Source: DASVBJ01 sp036375895 (GTDB taxonomy: Bacteria; Actinomycetota; Actinomycetes; JACCUZ01). Taken from it: a DNA stretch of 10,840 nucleotides. This document shows, piece after piece, positions 5,559 to 10,840 of this stretch. The position numbers were made by a program, and so were the translations under genes. Under the pieces are notes generated by a model. It was given only the letters and a program-made list of their open reading frames with translations, did not search any database and had not been told where the DNA came from. Within the stretch, counting starts at the first letter, position 1. Every line of letters starts with the position of its first letter. The DNA is taken from assembly GCA_036375895.1 (NCBI GenBank), contig DASVBJ010000209.1, positions 1 to 10,840 of the forward strand. Reading direction: 5' to 3'.

Positions 5559-6718
5559 GACGCCTCCACCTCGTCGAGCCACCGCCGCACCGACGCGTCG
5601 TGCTGACCGAGCGTCGGCGGCGCCTGGTGGCGCTGCAGCGGGTCGCCGTCGAAGCGCAGCGGCGGCCCGGGCAGGGTGAGGTGCCCGACCGTGGAGTGGT
5701 CGACCTCGACGAGCAGGCCCTGCGACCGCGTCTGCTCCCACTCGTAGACCCGGTCGAGGGTCCGCACCTCGCCGGCGGGGATGCCCAGGTCGGCGAGCCG
5801 GGGCAGCAGCTGCGCCAGCGGCTGGTCGGCGAACGCCGCGTCGATAGCGGCGACGACACCATCGCGGTTGCGCACCCGCTCGGCGTTGGTGGCAAAACCG
5901 GGCGCGTCGACGGGCAGCCCGAACGCCGGAGCCAGCCGCCGCCACAGCCCCTCGCTGCCGACGGCGATCTGCACCATGCCGTCGGCACAGTGAAAGAGCC
6001 CGTAGGGGCAGATCGACGGGTGGTGGTTGCCCTGCCCGTGCGGGACCTCGCCGGTGACCGTGTAGCGGGTGCCCTGGAACGCGTGCACCCCGACGACGGC
6101 GGCGAGCAACGACGTACGGACGACCTTGCCGCGGCCGGTGCGGTCACGTTCGTGCAGCGCCGCCACCACGCCGTACGCGCCGTACATGCCGGCCAGCAGG
6201 TCGGCGATCGGGACGCCGACCCGCATCGGGTCGTCGGGACCGGTGCCGGTGAGCGACATCAGGCCGGCCTCGCCCTGCGCGATCTGGTCGTAGCCCGCGC
6301 GCCCGCCCTCGGGACCGTCGTGCCCGAAGCCCGAGATGGACAGCACGACCAGCCGCGGGTTCAGCTCGCGCAGCCGGGTCGTCGAGAAGCCGAGCCGGTC
6401 GAGCACGCCGGTGCGGAAGTTCTCCACCAGCACGTCGGCCTGCCGCAGCAGCCGGGTGAGCAGGTCGCGGCCCTCGTCGGACTTGAGGTCCGCGGTGACC
6501 GACTCCTTGTTGCGGTTGCAGGAGAAGAAGTACGTCGACTCCTGGGCGCCCTCCGGGCCCACGAACGGCGGTCCCCAGCCCCGGCTGTCGTCGCCGCCGT
6601 CCGGGTTCTCGATCTTGATGACGCGCGCGCCCAGGTCACCGAGCATCATCGCGGCGTGCGGCCCGGCCAGCGCCCGGGAGAGGTCGACGACGAGCACACC
6701 GTCGAGAGGTCCGGTCAT
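5555..6718 (-). CDS. CaiB/BaiF family (class III) CoA-transferase
   Basis: 387 residues. Enzymes of this family exchange CoA between an acyl-CoA and a free acid through an aspartyl-CoA intermediate and act as interlocked dimers. Visible landmarks are LDGVLVVDLSRALAGPHAAM (5-24), GARVIKIENPDGGDDSRGWG (30-49), FFSCNRNKESVTADLKSDEG (64-83), VENFRTGVLDRLG (98-110), SISGFGHDGP (127-136) and the catalytic-Asp segment VGVPIADLLAGMYG, with Asp173 at the place of Asp169 in formyl-CoA transferase. ATG at 6718 directly starts the first conserved motif; TACGCT lies 7 nt upstream and no Shine-Dalgarno is seen. First gene of an operon with the fused carboxyltransferase, sharing a 103-nt divergent promoter region with the HypC-family gene. 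The CoA donor and acceptor cannot be named; the partner suggests that the product is carboxylated or that a carboxylated acid is activated. Confidence 0.9.
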   Translation of the reverse strand: MTGPLDGVLVVDLSRALAGPHAAMMLGDLGARVIKIENPDGGDDSRGWGPPFVGPEGAQESTYFFSCNRNKESVTADLKSDEGRDLLTRLLRQADVLVENFRTGVLDRLGFSTTRLRELNPRLVVLSISGFGHDGPEGGRAGYDQIAQGEAGLMSLTGTGPDDPMRVGVPIADLLAGMYGAYGVVAALHERDRTGRGKVVRTSLLAAVVGVHAFQGTRYTVTGEVPHGQGNHHPSICPYGLFHCADGMVQIAVGSEGLWRRLAPAFGLPVDAPGFATNAERVRNRDGVVAAIDAAFADQPLAQLLPRLADLGIPAGEVRTLDRVYEWEQTRSQGLLVEVDHSTVGHLTLPGPPLRFDGDPLQRHQAPPTLGQHDASVRRWLDEVEAS

Positions 6719-6725
6719 GACCGAC

Positions 6726-6731
6726 AGCGTA
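6726..6731 (-). promoter_or_regulatory. -10 element of the CoA-transferase operon, probably leaderless
   Basis: Minus strand TACGCT, 7 nt before the ATG at 6718. The -35 region at 17-nt spacing falls on 6749-6754, inside the DosR-like dyad at 6739-6752, so a factor bound there would be expected to hinder this promoter. Confidence 0.45.
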
Positions 6732-6738
6732 TGGGCAC

Positions 6739-6752
6739 GGTGCGAAGGTCCC
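6739..6752. promoter_or_regulatory. DosR/DevR-like dyad between the CoA-transferase and hypC-family genes
   Basis: Plus strand GGTGC-GAAG-GTCCC; minus strand GGGAC-CTTC-GCACC. It matches the DosR-type core GGGNC-NNNN-GNCCC with one mismatch. Its centre (6745.5) is 30.5 nt from the candidate -10 CACGCT (6776-6781) on the plus strand, nearly the same as for the site before the CBS gene. Confidence 0.4.
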
Positions 6753-6762
6753 TTGTCGCTGC

Positions 6763-6774
6763 CACCCGCGGGTG
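6763..6774. promoter_or_regulatory. Perfect 12-bp palindrome CACCCGCGGGTG, possible operator
   Basis: It lies in the divergent intergenic region just upstream of the candidate -10 of the hypC-family gene. A perfect 12-bp palindrome in a promoter suits a repressor site, but in DNA this GC-rich chance occurrence is not negligible. Confidence 0.3.
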
Positions 6775-6821
6775 CCACGCTGACGCCGGGAGTGCCGTGA
6801 TCGTGCCGCGAGGTGGTCGGG

Positions 6822-7043
6822 ATGGACGTGCCGGAGTGCACCGGTGACGTCTGCATCACCTGCTCCGACGAGGCCGTCCGGGTGACCGTCGTCGAGCTGC
6901 TCCAGCAGGACCTGGCCCGGGTCGACACCGGCCGCGGCGTCGAGGAGGTCAGCGTGGCGCTGGTGGACGCGGCGGTCGGCGACACGGTGCTCGTGCACGC
7001 CAAGGAGGCGATCGCGGTGGTCGCGCCCTCCAGCTCGCCGTGA
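6822..7043 (+). CDS. hypC: HypC/HybG/HupF-family hydrogenase maturation chaperone, variant N-terminus
   Basis: 73 residues. HypC-type chaperones carry the Fe(CN)2CO unit with HypD and hand it to the [NiFe]-hydrogenase large subunit. The beta-barrel core is clear: ARVDTGRGVEEVSVALVDAA (32-51) and VGDTVLVHAKEAIAVV (52-67), with the conserved His59. The usual N-terminus Met-Cys-Leu-Gly-Ile-Pro, whose Cys2 binds iron, is missing. Instead Cys6, Cys11 and Cys14 form C-x4-C-x2-C (ECTGDVCITC) before AVRVTVVEL. ATG at 6822 has GAGGTGG 5 nt upstream; an in-frame GTG at 6813 is possible but would overlap that site. The stop overlaps the hypF start (GTGA), so the two are coupled. It may be a second, specialised HypC working with HypF, or a chaperone for a particular hydrogenase. 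Family call is good; exact role is inferred. Confidence 0.78.
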   Translation: MDVPECTGDVCITCSDEAVRVTVVELLQQDLARVDTGRGVEEVSVALVDAAVGDTVLVHAKEAIAVVAPSSSP

Positions 7044-9346
7044 CCGTGGGCGACCAGCTGCCGGTGCGCCGGCGGGTCAGGGTCGAGGGCATCGTGCAGG
7101 GGGTCGGCTTCCGGCCGTTCGTGCACCAGCTGGCGGTCGGTCTCGGGCTGGCCGGGCTGGTCGGCAACGACGGCCGAGGGGTGTTCATCGAGGTGGAGGG
7201 CACCGAGCCCGCCGTACGCGCCTTCCTGGCCGCGCTGGAGTCCGACCGCCCGGCGCTGGCCGTGGTCGAGCGGGTCGAGGCCAGCCCGTTGCCCGTGCGG
7301 GGCGACGCGGGCTTCGTCATCGTCGCGAGCGACCCGCGGCAGGGCCGGGCCACGCTGGTGGCGCCGGACACGGCGACCTGTGACGAGTGCCTGCAGGAGG
7401 TGCTCGACCCGGCGGAGCGGCGCTACCGCTACCCGTTCACCAACTGCACGGCGTGCGGGCCGCGGTTCACGATCGTGACGGGGCTGCCCTACGACCGCGC
7501 GGCGACGACGATGGCCGGCTTTGCGATGTGCGAGGAGTGCGCCCGGGAGTACGCCGACCCGGGCGACCGCCGTTTCCACGCGCAGCCGGTCTGCTGTCCC
7601 CGCTGCGGCCCGGCGTTGTCGCTGCTCGACGGGTCCGGCGGGGTCGTGCCCGGGGACGACGCCCTGGCTGCGACTGCCGGGCTCGTCCGCGCCGGCGCCG
7701 TGGTGGCCGTGAAGGGCCTCGGCGGCTACCACCTGTGCGCCGACGCGACCGACGAGGACGCGGTCGCGGCGCTGCGCTCCCGCAAGCACCGCGAGGAGAA
7801 GCCGTTCGCGCTGATGGTCGCCGACGTCGCCGCCGCGCGCTTGGTCGCCGAGGTCGACCCCGAGGCCGAGACGCTCCTCACCGGTCGCCGCCGGCCGATC
7901 GTGCTGCTCCCCCGACGCGATCCGACCGGCAGGGTGGCGGCCTCCGTCGCGCCCGGCAACCGACGTCTCGGCGTGATGCTCCCCTACACGCCGCTACACC
8001 ACCTGCTGCTGCGCGAGATCGGCCGGCCCGTCGTGCTCACGAGCGGCAACGTCTCCGACGAACCGATCGCCTACGTCGACGCCGACGCCCAGGAGCGGCT
8101 CTCCGGCATAGCCGACGCGTTCCTCGTGCACGACCGACCGATCCACGTCCGGACGGACGACTCGGTGGTGCGGGTCGTCCGCGGGCGCGAGGTGGCGCTG
8201 CGCCGCTCGCGCGGCTACGCGCCGGAGCCGCTGCTGCTGCCGTGGCCCTTCCCCCGTCCCGTGCTCGGCTGCGGGGCCGAGCTGAAGAGCACCTTCACGC
8301 TCGGCAAGGGCCGGCACGCGTTCGTGTCCCACCACATCGGCGACCTGGAGAACGCCGAGACGCTGCAGGCGTTCACGACGGGCATCGCGCACTTCCGGGC
8401 GATGTTCGACGTCACCCCGGAGGTGGTCGCGCACGACCTGCACCCGGACTACCTGGCCAGCAAGTGGGCGCTCGACCTCGACGGGGTCGAGCTGCTCGGC
8501 GTACAGCATCACCACGCGCACATCGCGTCCTGCCTGGCCGACAACGGCGAGGTCGGGCCGGTCATCGGCATCGCGCTGGACGGGCTCGGCTTCGGCACCG
8601 ACGCGACGCTGTGGGGCGGCGAGCTGCTCGTCGCCGACCTCGCGACCAGCCGGCGCGTCGGCCACCTGGAGCAGGTGCCGATGCCGGGAGGCGCGGCGGC
8701 CATCCGCGAGCCGTGGCGGATGGCGGCGGCCTACCTGCAGGCGGCGTACGGCGGGGAGGCGCCCGCCGGGCCCTGGACGTCGCGCTGGGACCCGGCCCGG
8801 ACCAGGACCGTCCGGGCGATGGCCGACCGGGGGGTGAACGCGCCGCTCACCTCGAGCGCCGGCCGGCTCTTCGACGCCGTCGCCGCGCTGGCCGGCGTCC
8901 GCGACTCCGTGACCTACGAGGGGCAGGCGGCGGTCGAGCTGGAGCAGCTCGCCGAGCCCGACGAGGACGGGTCCTACCCGGCGGGCGCCTCGGGGTCGGG
9001 TGTGGTCGACGACCCGCTCGTGCTCCGCGGCACGGACCTCGTCCGGTCGGTCGTCGACGACCTGTCCCGCACGGTGCCGGTCGGCCGGGTCGCGGCGCGC
9101 TTCCACAACGGCCTGGCCGACGCGCTGGTGGCGGCGGCGTCGACGCTGCGCCGCCGGCACGGTCTGGACGTCGTCGCGCTCTCCGGTGGGGTGTTCCAGA
9201 ACGCCCTGCTGCTCGACCGGTTGGTGACCCTGCTGGAGCTGCGCGGCTTCCGGGTGCTGACGCACTCGCGCGTGCCGCCGAACGACGGCGGGATCAGTCT
9301 CGGCCAGGCCGCGGTGGCGGCCGCCCGCGACCGCGCCGACCACTGA
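7040..9346 (+). CDS. hypF: Carbamoyltransferase HypF, [NiFe]-hydrogenase maturation
   Basis: 768 residues, the full HypF length. HypF uses carbamoyl phosphate and ATP to make carbamoyl-AMP and loads the carbamoyl group on the C-terminal Cys of HypE, the source of the cyanide ligands. Domains in order: acylphosphatase-like (about 10-97; VEGIVQGVGFRPFVHQLA with Arg25 and Asn43); two zinc fingers, each C-x2-C-x18-C-x2-C (Cys114/117/136/139 and Cys164/167/186/189); YrdC-like (about 205-390; VVAVKGLGGYHLCADAT, LRSRKHREEKPFALM, VLTSGNVSDEPI); Kae1-like carbamoyltransferase (about 405-765; LGCGAELKSTF, the metal motif VQHHHAH at 488-494, IALDGLGFGTDATLWGGE, ALSGGVFQNALLLDRL, PPNDGGISLGQAA). All key residues are present, so it should be active. 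GTG at 7040 overlaps the hypC-family stop. HypE, its partner, is encoded 1.2 kb downstream on the other strand. Confidence 0.97.
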   Translation: MTVGDQLPVRRRVRVEGIVQGVGFRPFVHQLAVGLGLAGLVGNDGRGVFIEVEGTEPAVRAFLAALESDRPALAVVERVEASPLPVRGDAGFVIVASDPRQGRATLVAPDTATCDECLQEVLDPAERRYRYPFTNCTACGPRFTIVTGLPYDRAATTMAGFAMCEECAREYADPGDRRFHAQPVCCPRCGPALSLLDGSGGVVPGDDALAATAGLVRAGAVVAVKGLGGYHLCADATDEDAVAALRSRKHREEKPFALMVADVAAARLVAEVDPEAETLLTGRRRPIVLLPRRDPTGRVAASVAPGNRRLGVMLPYTPLHHLLLREIGRPVVLTSGNVSDEPIAYVDADAQERLSGIADAFLVHDRPIHVRTDDSVVRVVRGREVALRRSRGYAPEPLLLPWPFPRPVLGCGAELKSTFTLGKGRHAFVSHHIGDLENAETLQAFTTGIAHFRAMFDVTPEVVAHDLHPDYLASKWALDLDGVELLGVQHHHAHIASCLADNGEVGPVIGIALDGLGFGTDATLWGGELLVADLATSRRVGHLEQVPMPGGAAAIREPWRMAAAYLQAAYGGEAPAGPWTSRWDPARTRTVRAMADRGVNAPLTSSAGRLFDAVAALAGVRDSVTYEGQAAVELEQLAEPDEDGSYPAGASGSGVVDDPLVLRGTDLVRSVVDDLSRTVPVGRVAARFHNGLADALVAAASTLRRRHGLDVVALSGGVFQNALLLDRLVTLLELRGFRVLTHSRVPPNDGGISLGQAAVAAARDRADH

Positions 9347-9383
9347 GCGTCGACCGAAGGGGCGGCGAAGGGCGGGTGCCGGG

Positions 9384-9397
9384 GTGACCTTCGACCC
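9384..9397 (+). promoter_or_regulatory. DosR/DevR-like dyad upstream of the CBS-BON-PPOX gene
   Basis: GTGAC-CTTC-GACCC matches the core GGGNC-NNNN-GNCCC with one mismatch and shares GACCTTCG with the site at 6739-6752. Its centre (9390.5) is about 41 nt upstream of the start point predicted from the -10, the usual distance for DosR activation, and it abuts the -35. Confidence 0.42.
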
Positions 9398-9425
9398 TGA
9401 CTGTGATCGTGTCGAGGGCTAGCGT
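9397..9425 (+). promoter_or_regulatory. Promoter of the CBS-BON-PPOX gene
   Basis: -35 CTGACT (9397-9402), 17-nt spacer, -10 TAGCGT (9420-9425). The predicted start is near 9432, giving a short leader of about 44 nt that carries the GAGGGGG ribosome-binding site at 9459-9465. Confidence 0.5.
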
Positions 9426-9475
9426 TGAGGCAACTGAGCCGCCGGCTCTCCCGGGACCGAGGGGGTTCCGCGACG

Positions 9476-10504
9476 ATGCGTGCCACCGAGTTCATGACGT
9501 CACCGGTCGTCACGGTGCGGCCGGAGACCCCGATCGCGACGGCAGGCAGCCTGCTCCTCCAGCGCGACATCACGGCCGCGCCGGTCGTGGACGGGCACGA
9601 GCACCTCGTCGGCATCGTCAGCTCGGTGGACCTGCTGCGCGGCCGGGTGGTCCCCGACCCCCGGGCACACCTGCGGCCCGAGCCGGAGGAGTCCGGGGAG
9701 CCGCCGCACACCGTCGGCGACGTGATGACCCGCAAGGTCGTCGCCCTGCAGGCGACGGCCGACGAGTCGGACTTCTGCCGCGCGATGCTCGAGAACCGGG
9801 TGAAGAGCATCCCCGTCGTCTCCGACGACCGTCTCGTGGGCATCGTCAGCGTCAGCGACCTGCTGCGCACGCACGTCCGGACGGACGACCAGATCGCGGC
9901 GGACGTCCGCGCGTTGCTGCGGGACTACGCGGGCGGGCAGGACCGCTGGGCCGTTGACGTGACCGACGGGGTGGTGAGCCTGGCCGGGCCGACCAGCGCC
10001 ACGGAGCGGCGAGTGGCGGTGCTGCTGGCCGAGTCCGTGCCGGGTGCCGTCCGGGTGCGCACCGGCCCCGGGCCGGAGCGAGCGCCGCGGCCGGAACCCA
10101 CCGACCACCGGGGGCTGCGGGTCTTCAGCTACGACGAGTGCCTCGAGCGGCTGCGCACCGCGTCGGTCGGGCGGCTGGCCTTCGTCTACGACGGCGGTCC
10201 CACGGTGCTGCCGGTCAACCACGGGCTGGACGGCGCCGACGTGGTCTTCCGCACCACCTGGGGCTCGAAGCTGCACGTGTCCGAGGACTCCGGGCCCGTG
10301 GCGTTCGAGGTGGACGGCTACGACCAGAACCTCGAGACCGGCTGGAGCGTGCTGGTCAAAGGCACCATGTCCGTGGTCTACGACGAGGCCGACACCGAGC
10401 GCTACGAGCGGCTCGGGGTGCGCGGCTGGGCGGGCCTCGGCGAGCCGTCCTTCTGGGTGCGGATCCGGCCCGAGGAGATCACCGGCCGTGGCATCACCGG
10501 CTGA
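9476..10504 (+). CDS. CBS-CBS-BON protein fused to a flavin-binding (PPOX-like) domain
   Basis: 342 residues, soluble. CBS pair: ATEFMTSPVVTVRPETPIAT to VGIVSSVDLLRG (about 3-56) and VGDVMTRKVVALQATADESD to VGIVSVSDLLR (about 80-131); such pairs bind adenine nucleotides. BON-like domain at about 136-196 (IAADVRALLRDYAG, VDVTDGVVSLAGPTS, ERRVAVLLAESVPGAVRV). Pyridoxamine 5'-phosphate oxidase-like split barrel at about 215-338 (VGRLAFVYDGGPTVLPVNHG, VVFRTTWGSKLHVS, VAFEVDGYDQNLETGWSVLV), a fold that usually binds FMN, F420 or haem. ATG at 9476 has GAGGGGG 10 nt upstream; an upstream in-frame TTG (9425) overlaps the -10 and is rejected. CBS-BON and PPOX proteins are frequent separate members of actinobacterial hypoxia/dormancy regulons, and a DosR-like site precedes this gene. 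An energy-state-sensing redox protein is a reasonable guess; substrate unknown. Confidence 0.85.
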   Translation: MRATEFMTSPVVTVRPETPIATAGSLLLQRDITAAPVVDGHEHLVGIVSSVDLLRGRVVPDPRAHLRPEPEESGEPPHTVGDVMTRKVVALQATADESDFCRAMLENRVKSIPVVSDDRLVGIVSVSDLLRTHVRTDDQIAADVRALLRDYAGGQDRWAVDVTDGVVSLAGPTSATERRVAVLLAESVPGAVRVRTGPGPERAPRPEPTDHRGLRVFSYDECLERLRTASVGRLAFVYDGGPTVLPVNHGLDGADVVFRTTWGSKLHVSEDSGPVAFEVDGYDQNLETGWSVLVKGTMSVVYDEADTERYERLGVRGWAGLGEPSFWVRIRPEEITGRGITG

Positions 10505-10515
10505 CCCATCGCAAC

Positions 10516-10537
10516 CAGGCGGCCGGCGGCAGGCCTG
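10516..10537. terminator. Weak hairpin between convergent genes
   Basis: CAGGC (10516-10520) pairs with GCCTG (10533-10537) around a GC-rich 12-nt loop, in the 41-nt gap between the CBS-BON-PPOX stop and the hypE stop. No T run on either strand; it is a possible bidirectional stop only because of its position. Confidence 0.2.
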
Positions 10538-10545
10538 ACGCTGGC

Positions 10546-10840
10546 TCAGCAGATCCGGGGCAGCGGGTCGCCGACCAGCATGTCCACGATGCGGGTGCCA
10601 CCGAAGGCCGTCCGCAGCAGGACCATGCCGGGCGGGTCGTCGCCGACCTCGCCGACCAGCGCGGCCTGCGCGCCCAGCGGGTGGGCCCGCATCGCGGCTA
10701 GCGCCGCCTCGGCCTGGCTGCCGTCGACGACCGCGACCAGCCGGCCCTCGCAGGCCACGTAGAGCGGGTCGATGCCGAGCAGCTCGGACGCCCCGAGCAC
10801 CTCCGGCCGCACCGGCACCGCCGACTCGTCGACGACGACC
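10546..10840 (-). CDS. hypE: HypE C-terminus (carbamoyl dehydratase), cut by window edge
   Basis: The last 97 codons of HypE are visible (VRPEVLGASELLGIDPLYVA, CEGRLVAVVDGSQAEAALAA, RAHPLGAQAALVGEV, TAFGGTRIVDMLVGDPLPRI, then Cys). HypE, an AIR-synthase-like ATPase, receives the carbamoyl group from HypF on its C-terminal Cys and dehydrates it to thiocyanate, then passes cyanide to the HypC-HypD iron. The essential Pro-Arg-Ile-Cys end is present and immediately precedes the TGA (10546-10548), so the enzyme end is intact. The frame is open to the window edge, so the ATP-binding domain lies beyond it. The gene converges on the CBS-BON-PPOX gene, and other hyp genes may be expected upstream of it, to the right of the window. 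Confidence 0.94.
   Translation of the reverse strand, partial: VVVDESAVPVRPEVLGASELLGIDPLYVACEGRLVAVVDGSQAEAALAAMRAHPLGAQAALVGEVGDDPPGMVLLRTAFGGTRIVDMLVGDPLPRIC

Noticed and set aside
2974..5606. Long plus-strand frames (2974-4080, 3834-5606) opposite carbamate kinase and carboxyltransferase
   Set aside because: They are antisense to genes with clear motifs and run through the tandem repeats; no recognisable protein.
5600..6847. 415-codon plus-strand frame opposite the CoA-transferase gene
   Set aside because: Shadow of a gene with full CaiB/BaiF motifs; its translation is compositionally biased and matches no family I know.
5555..7789. 744-residue extended form of the CoA-transferase
   Set aside because: The extension is antisense to hypF and the hypC-family gene; CaiB homology starts at the ATG at 6718.
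7387..9387. 666-codon plus-strand frame inside hypF
   Set aside because: Out-of-frame shadow; hypF has intact zinc-finger, YrdC and Kae1 motifs in the other frame throughout.
9425..9475. Upstream TTG start for the CBS-BON-PPOX protein
   Set aside because: It overlaps the predicted -10 hexamer, has no ribosome-binding site, and the extra 17 residues do not match the CBS start.

Overview
The window is very GC-rich (about 72-74% by eye) with compact genes, GTG starts and 4-nt stop/start overlaps. It looks like a chromosomal segment of a high-GC actinobacterium. The family is uncertain; the gene set resembles soil actinomycetes that carry [NiFe]-hydrogenase genes.

Layout. (1) 1-320, minus: 5' part of infC (initiation factor IF-3), apparently starting at an ATC codon behind a perfect AGGAGG, with a leader that contains an intrinsic terminator (361-390) between the likely promoter and the start. 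(2) 321-950: gene-free, holding that leader and a 24-bp-arm palindrome (739-794). (3) 951-1706, minus: SseB-family protein. (4) 1760-3822, minus: a two-gene operon of carbamate kinase (first) and a cyanuric acid amidohydrolase/barbiturase-family ring-opening amidohydrolase (second), joined by an ATGA overlap. (5) 3823-4058: a composite repeat element, a 26-bp-arm palindrome flanked by two different triplicated tandem repeats. (6) 4059-6718, minus: a CaiB/BaiF CoA-transferase gene and a fused beta-alpha carboxyltransferase gene, joined by a GTGA overlap. (7) 6822-9346, plus: a HypC-family chaperone of non-standard N-terminus and HypF, joined by a GTGA overlap. (8) 9476-10504, plus: an unusual CBS-CBS-BON-flavin-binding (PPOX-like) fusion. 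(9) 10546-10840, minus: the C-terminus of HypE ending in the catalytic Pro-Arg-Ile-Cys.

How the genes fit together. HypF (carbamoyl transfer) and HypE (thiocarbamate dehydration) make the cyanide ligands of the [NiFe]-hydrogenase centre, and HypC-type chaperones carry the iron unit. So the right third is part of a hydrogenase-maturation locus that continues past 10840. The CBS-BON-PPOX gene sits inside this locus. A DosR/DevR-like dyad (GGGAC-CTTC-G type, one mismatch each) lies upstream of both hypC-hypF and the CBS gene, at nearly the same distance from a candidate -10. This suggests joint control by hypoxia or dormancy. The left two thirds carry catabolic or acyl-CoA modules: ring-opening amidohydrolase with carbamate kinase, and CoA-transferase with carboxyltransferase. 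Their substrates cannot be fixed from sequence alone. Three transcription units (SseB, carbamate kinase, CoA-transferase) have a TANNNT hexamer 6-7 nt before the start codon and no ribosome-binding site, as expected for leaderless mRNAs.

No tRNA, rRNA, CRISPR, transposase or phage gene was seen. The best candidates for something little described are the amidohydrolase/carbamate kinase pair, the CBS-BON-PPOX fusion with its DosR-like sites, the HypC variant, the infC leader attenuator and the repeat element at 3881-4043.
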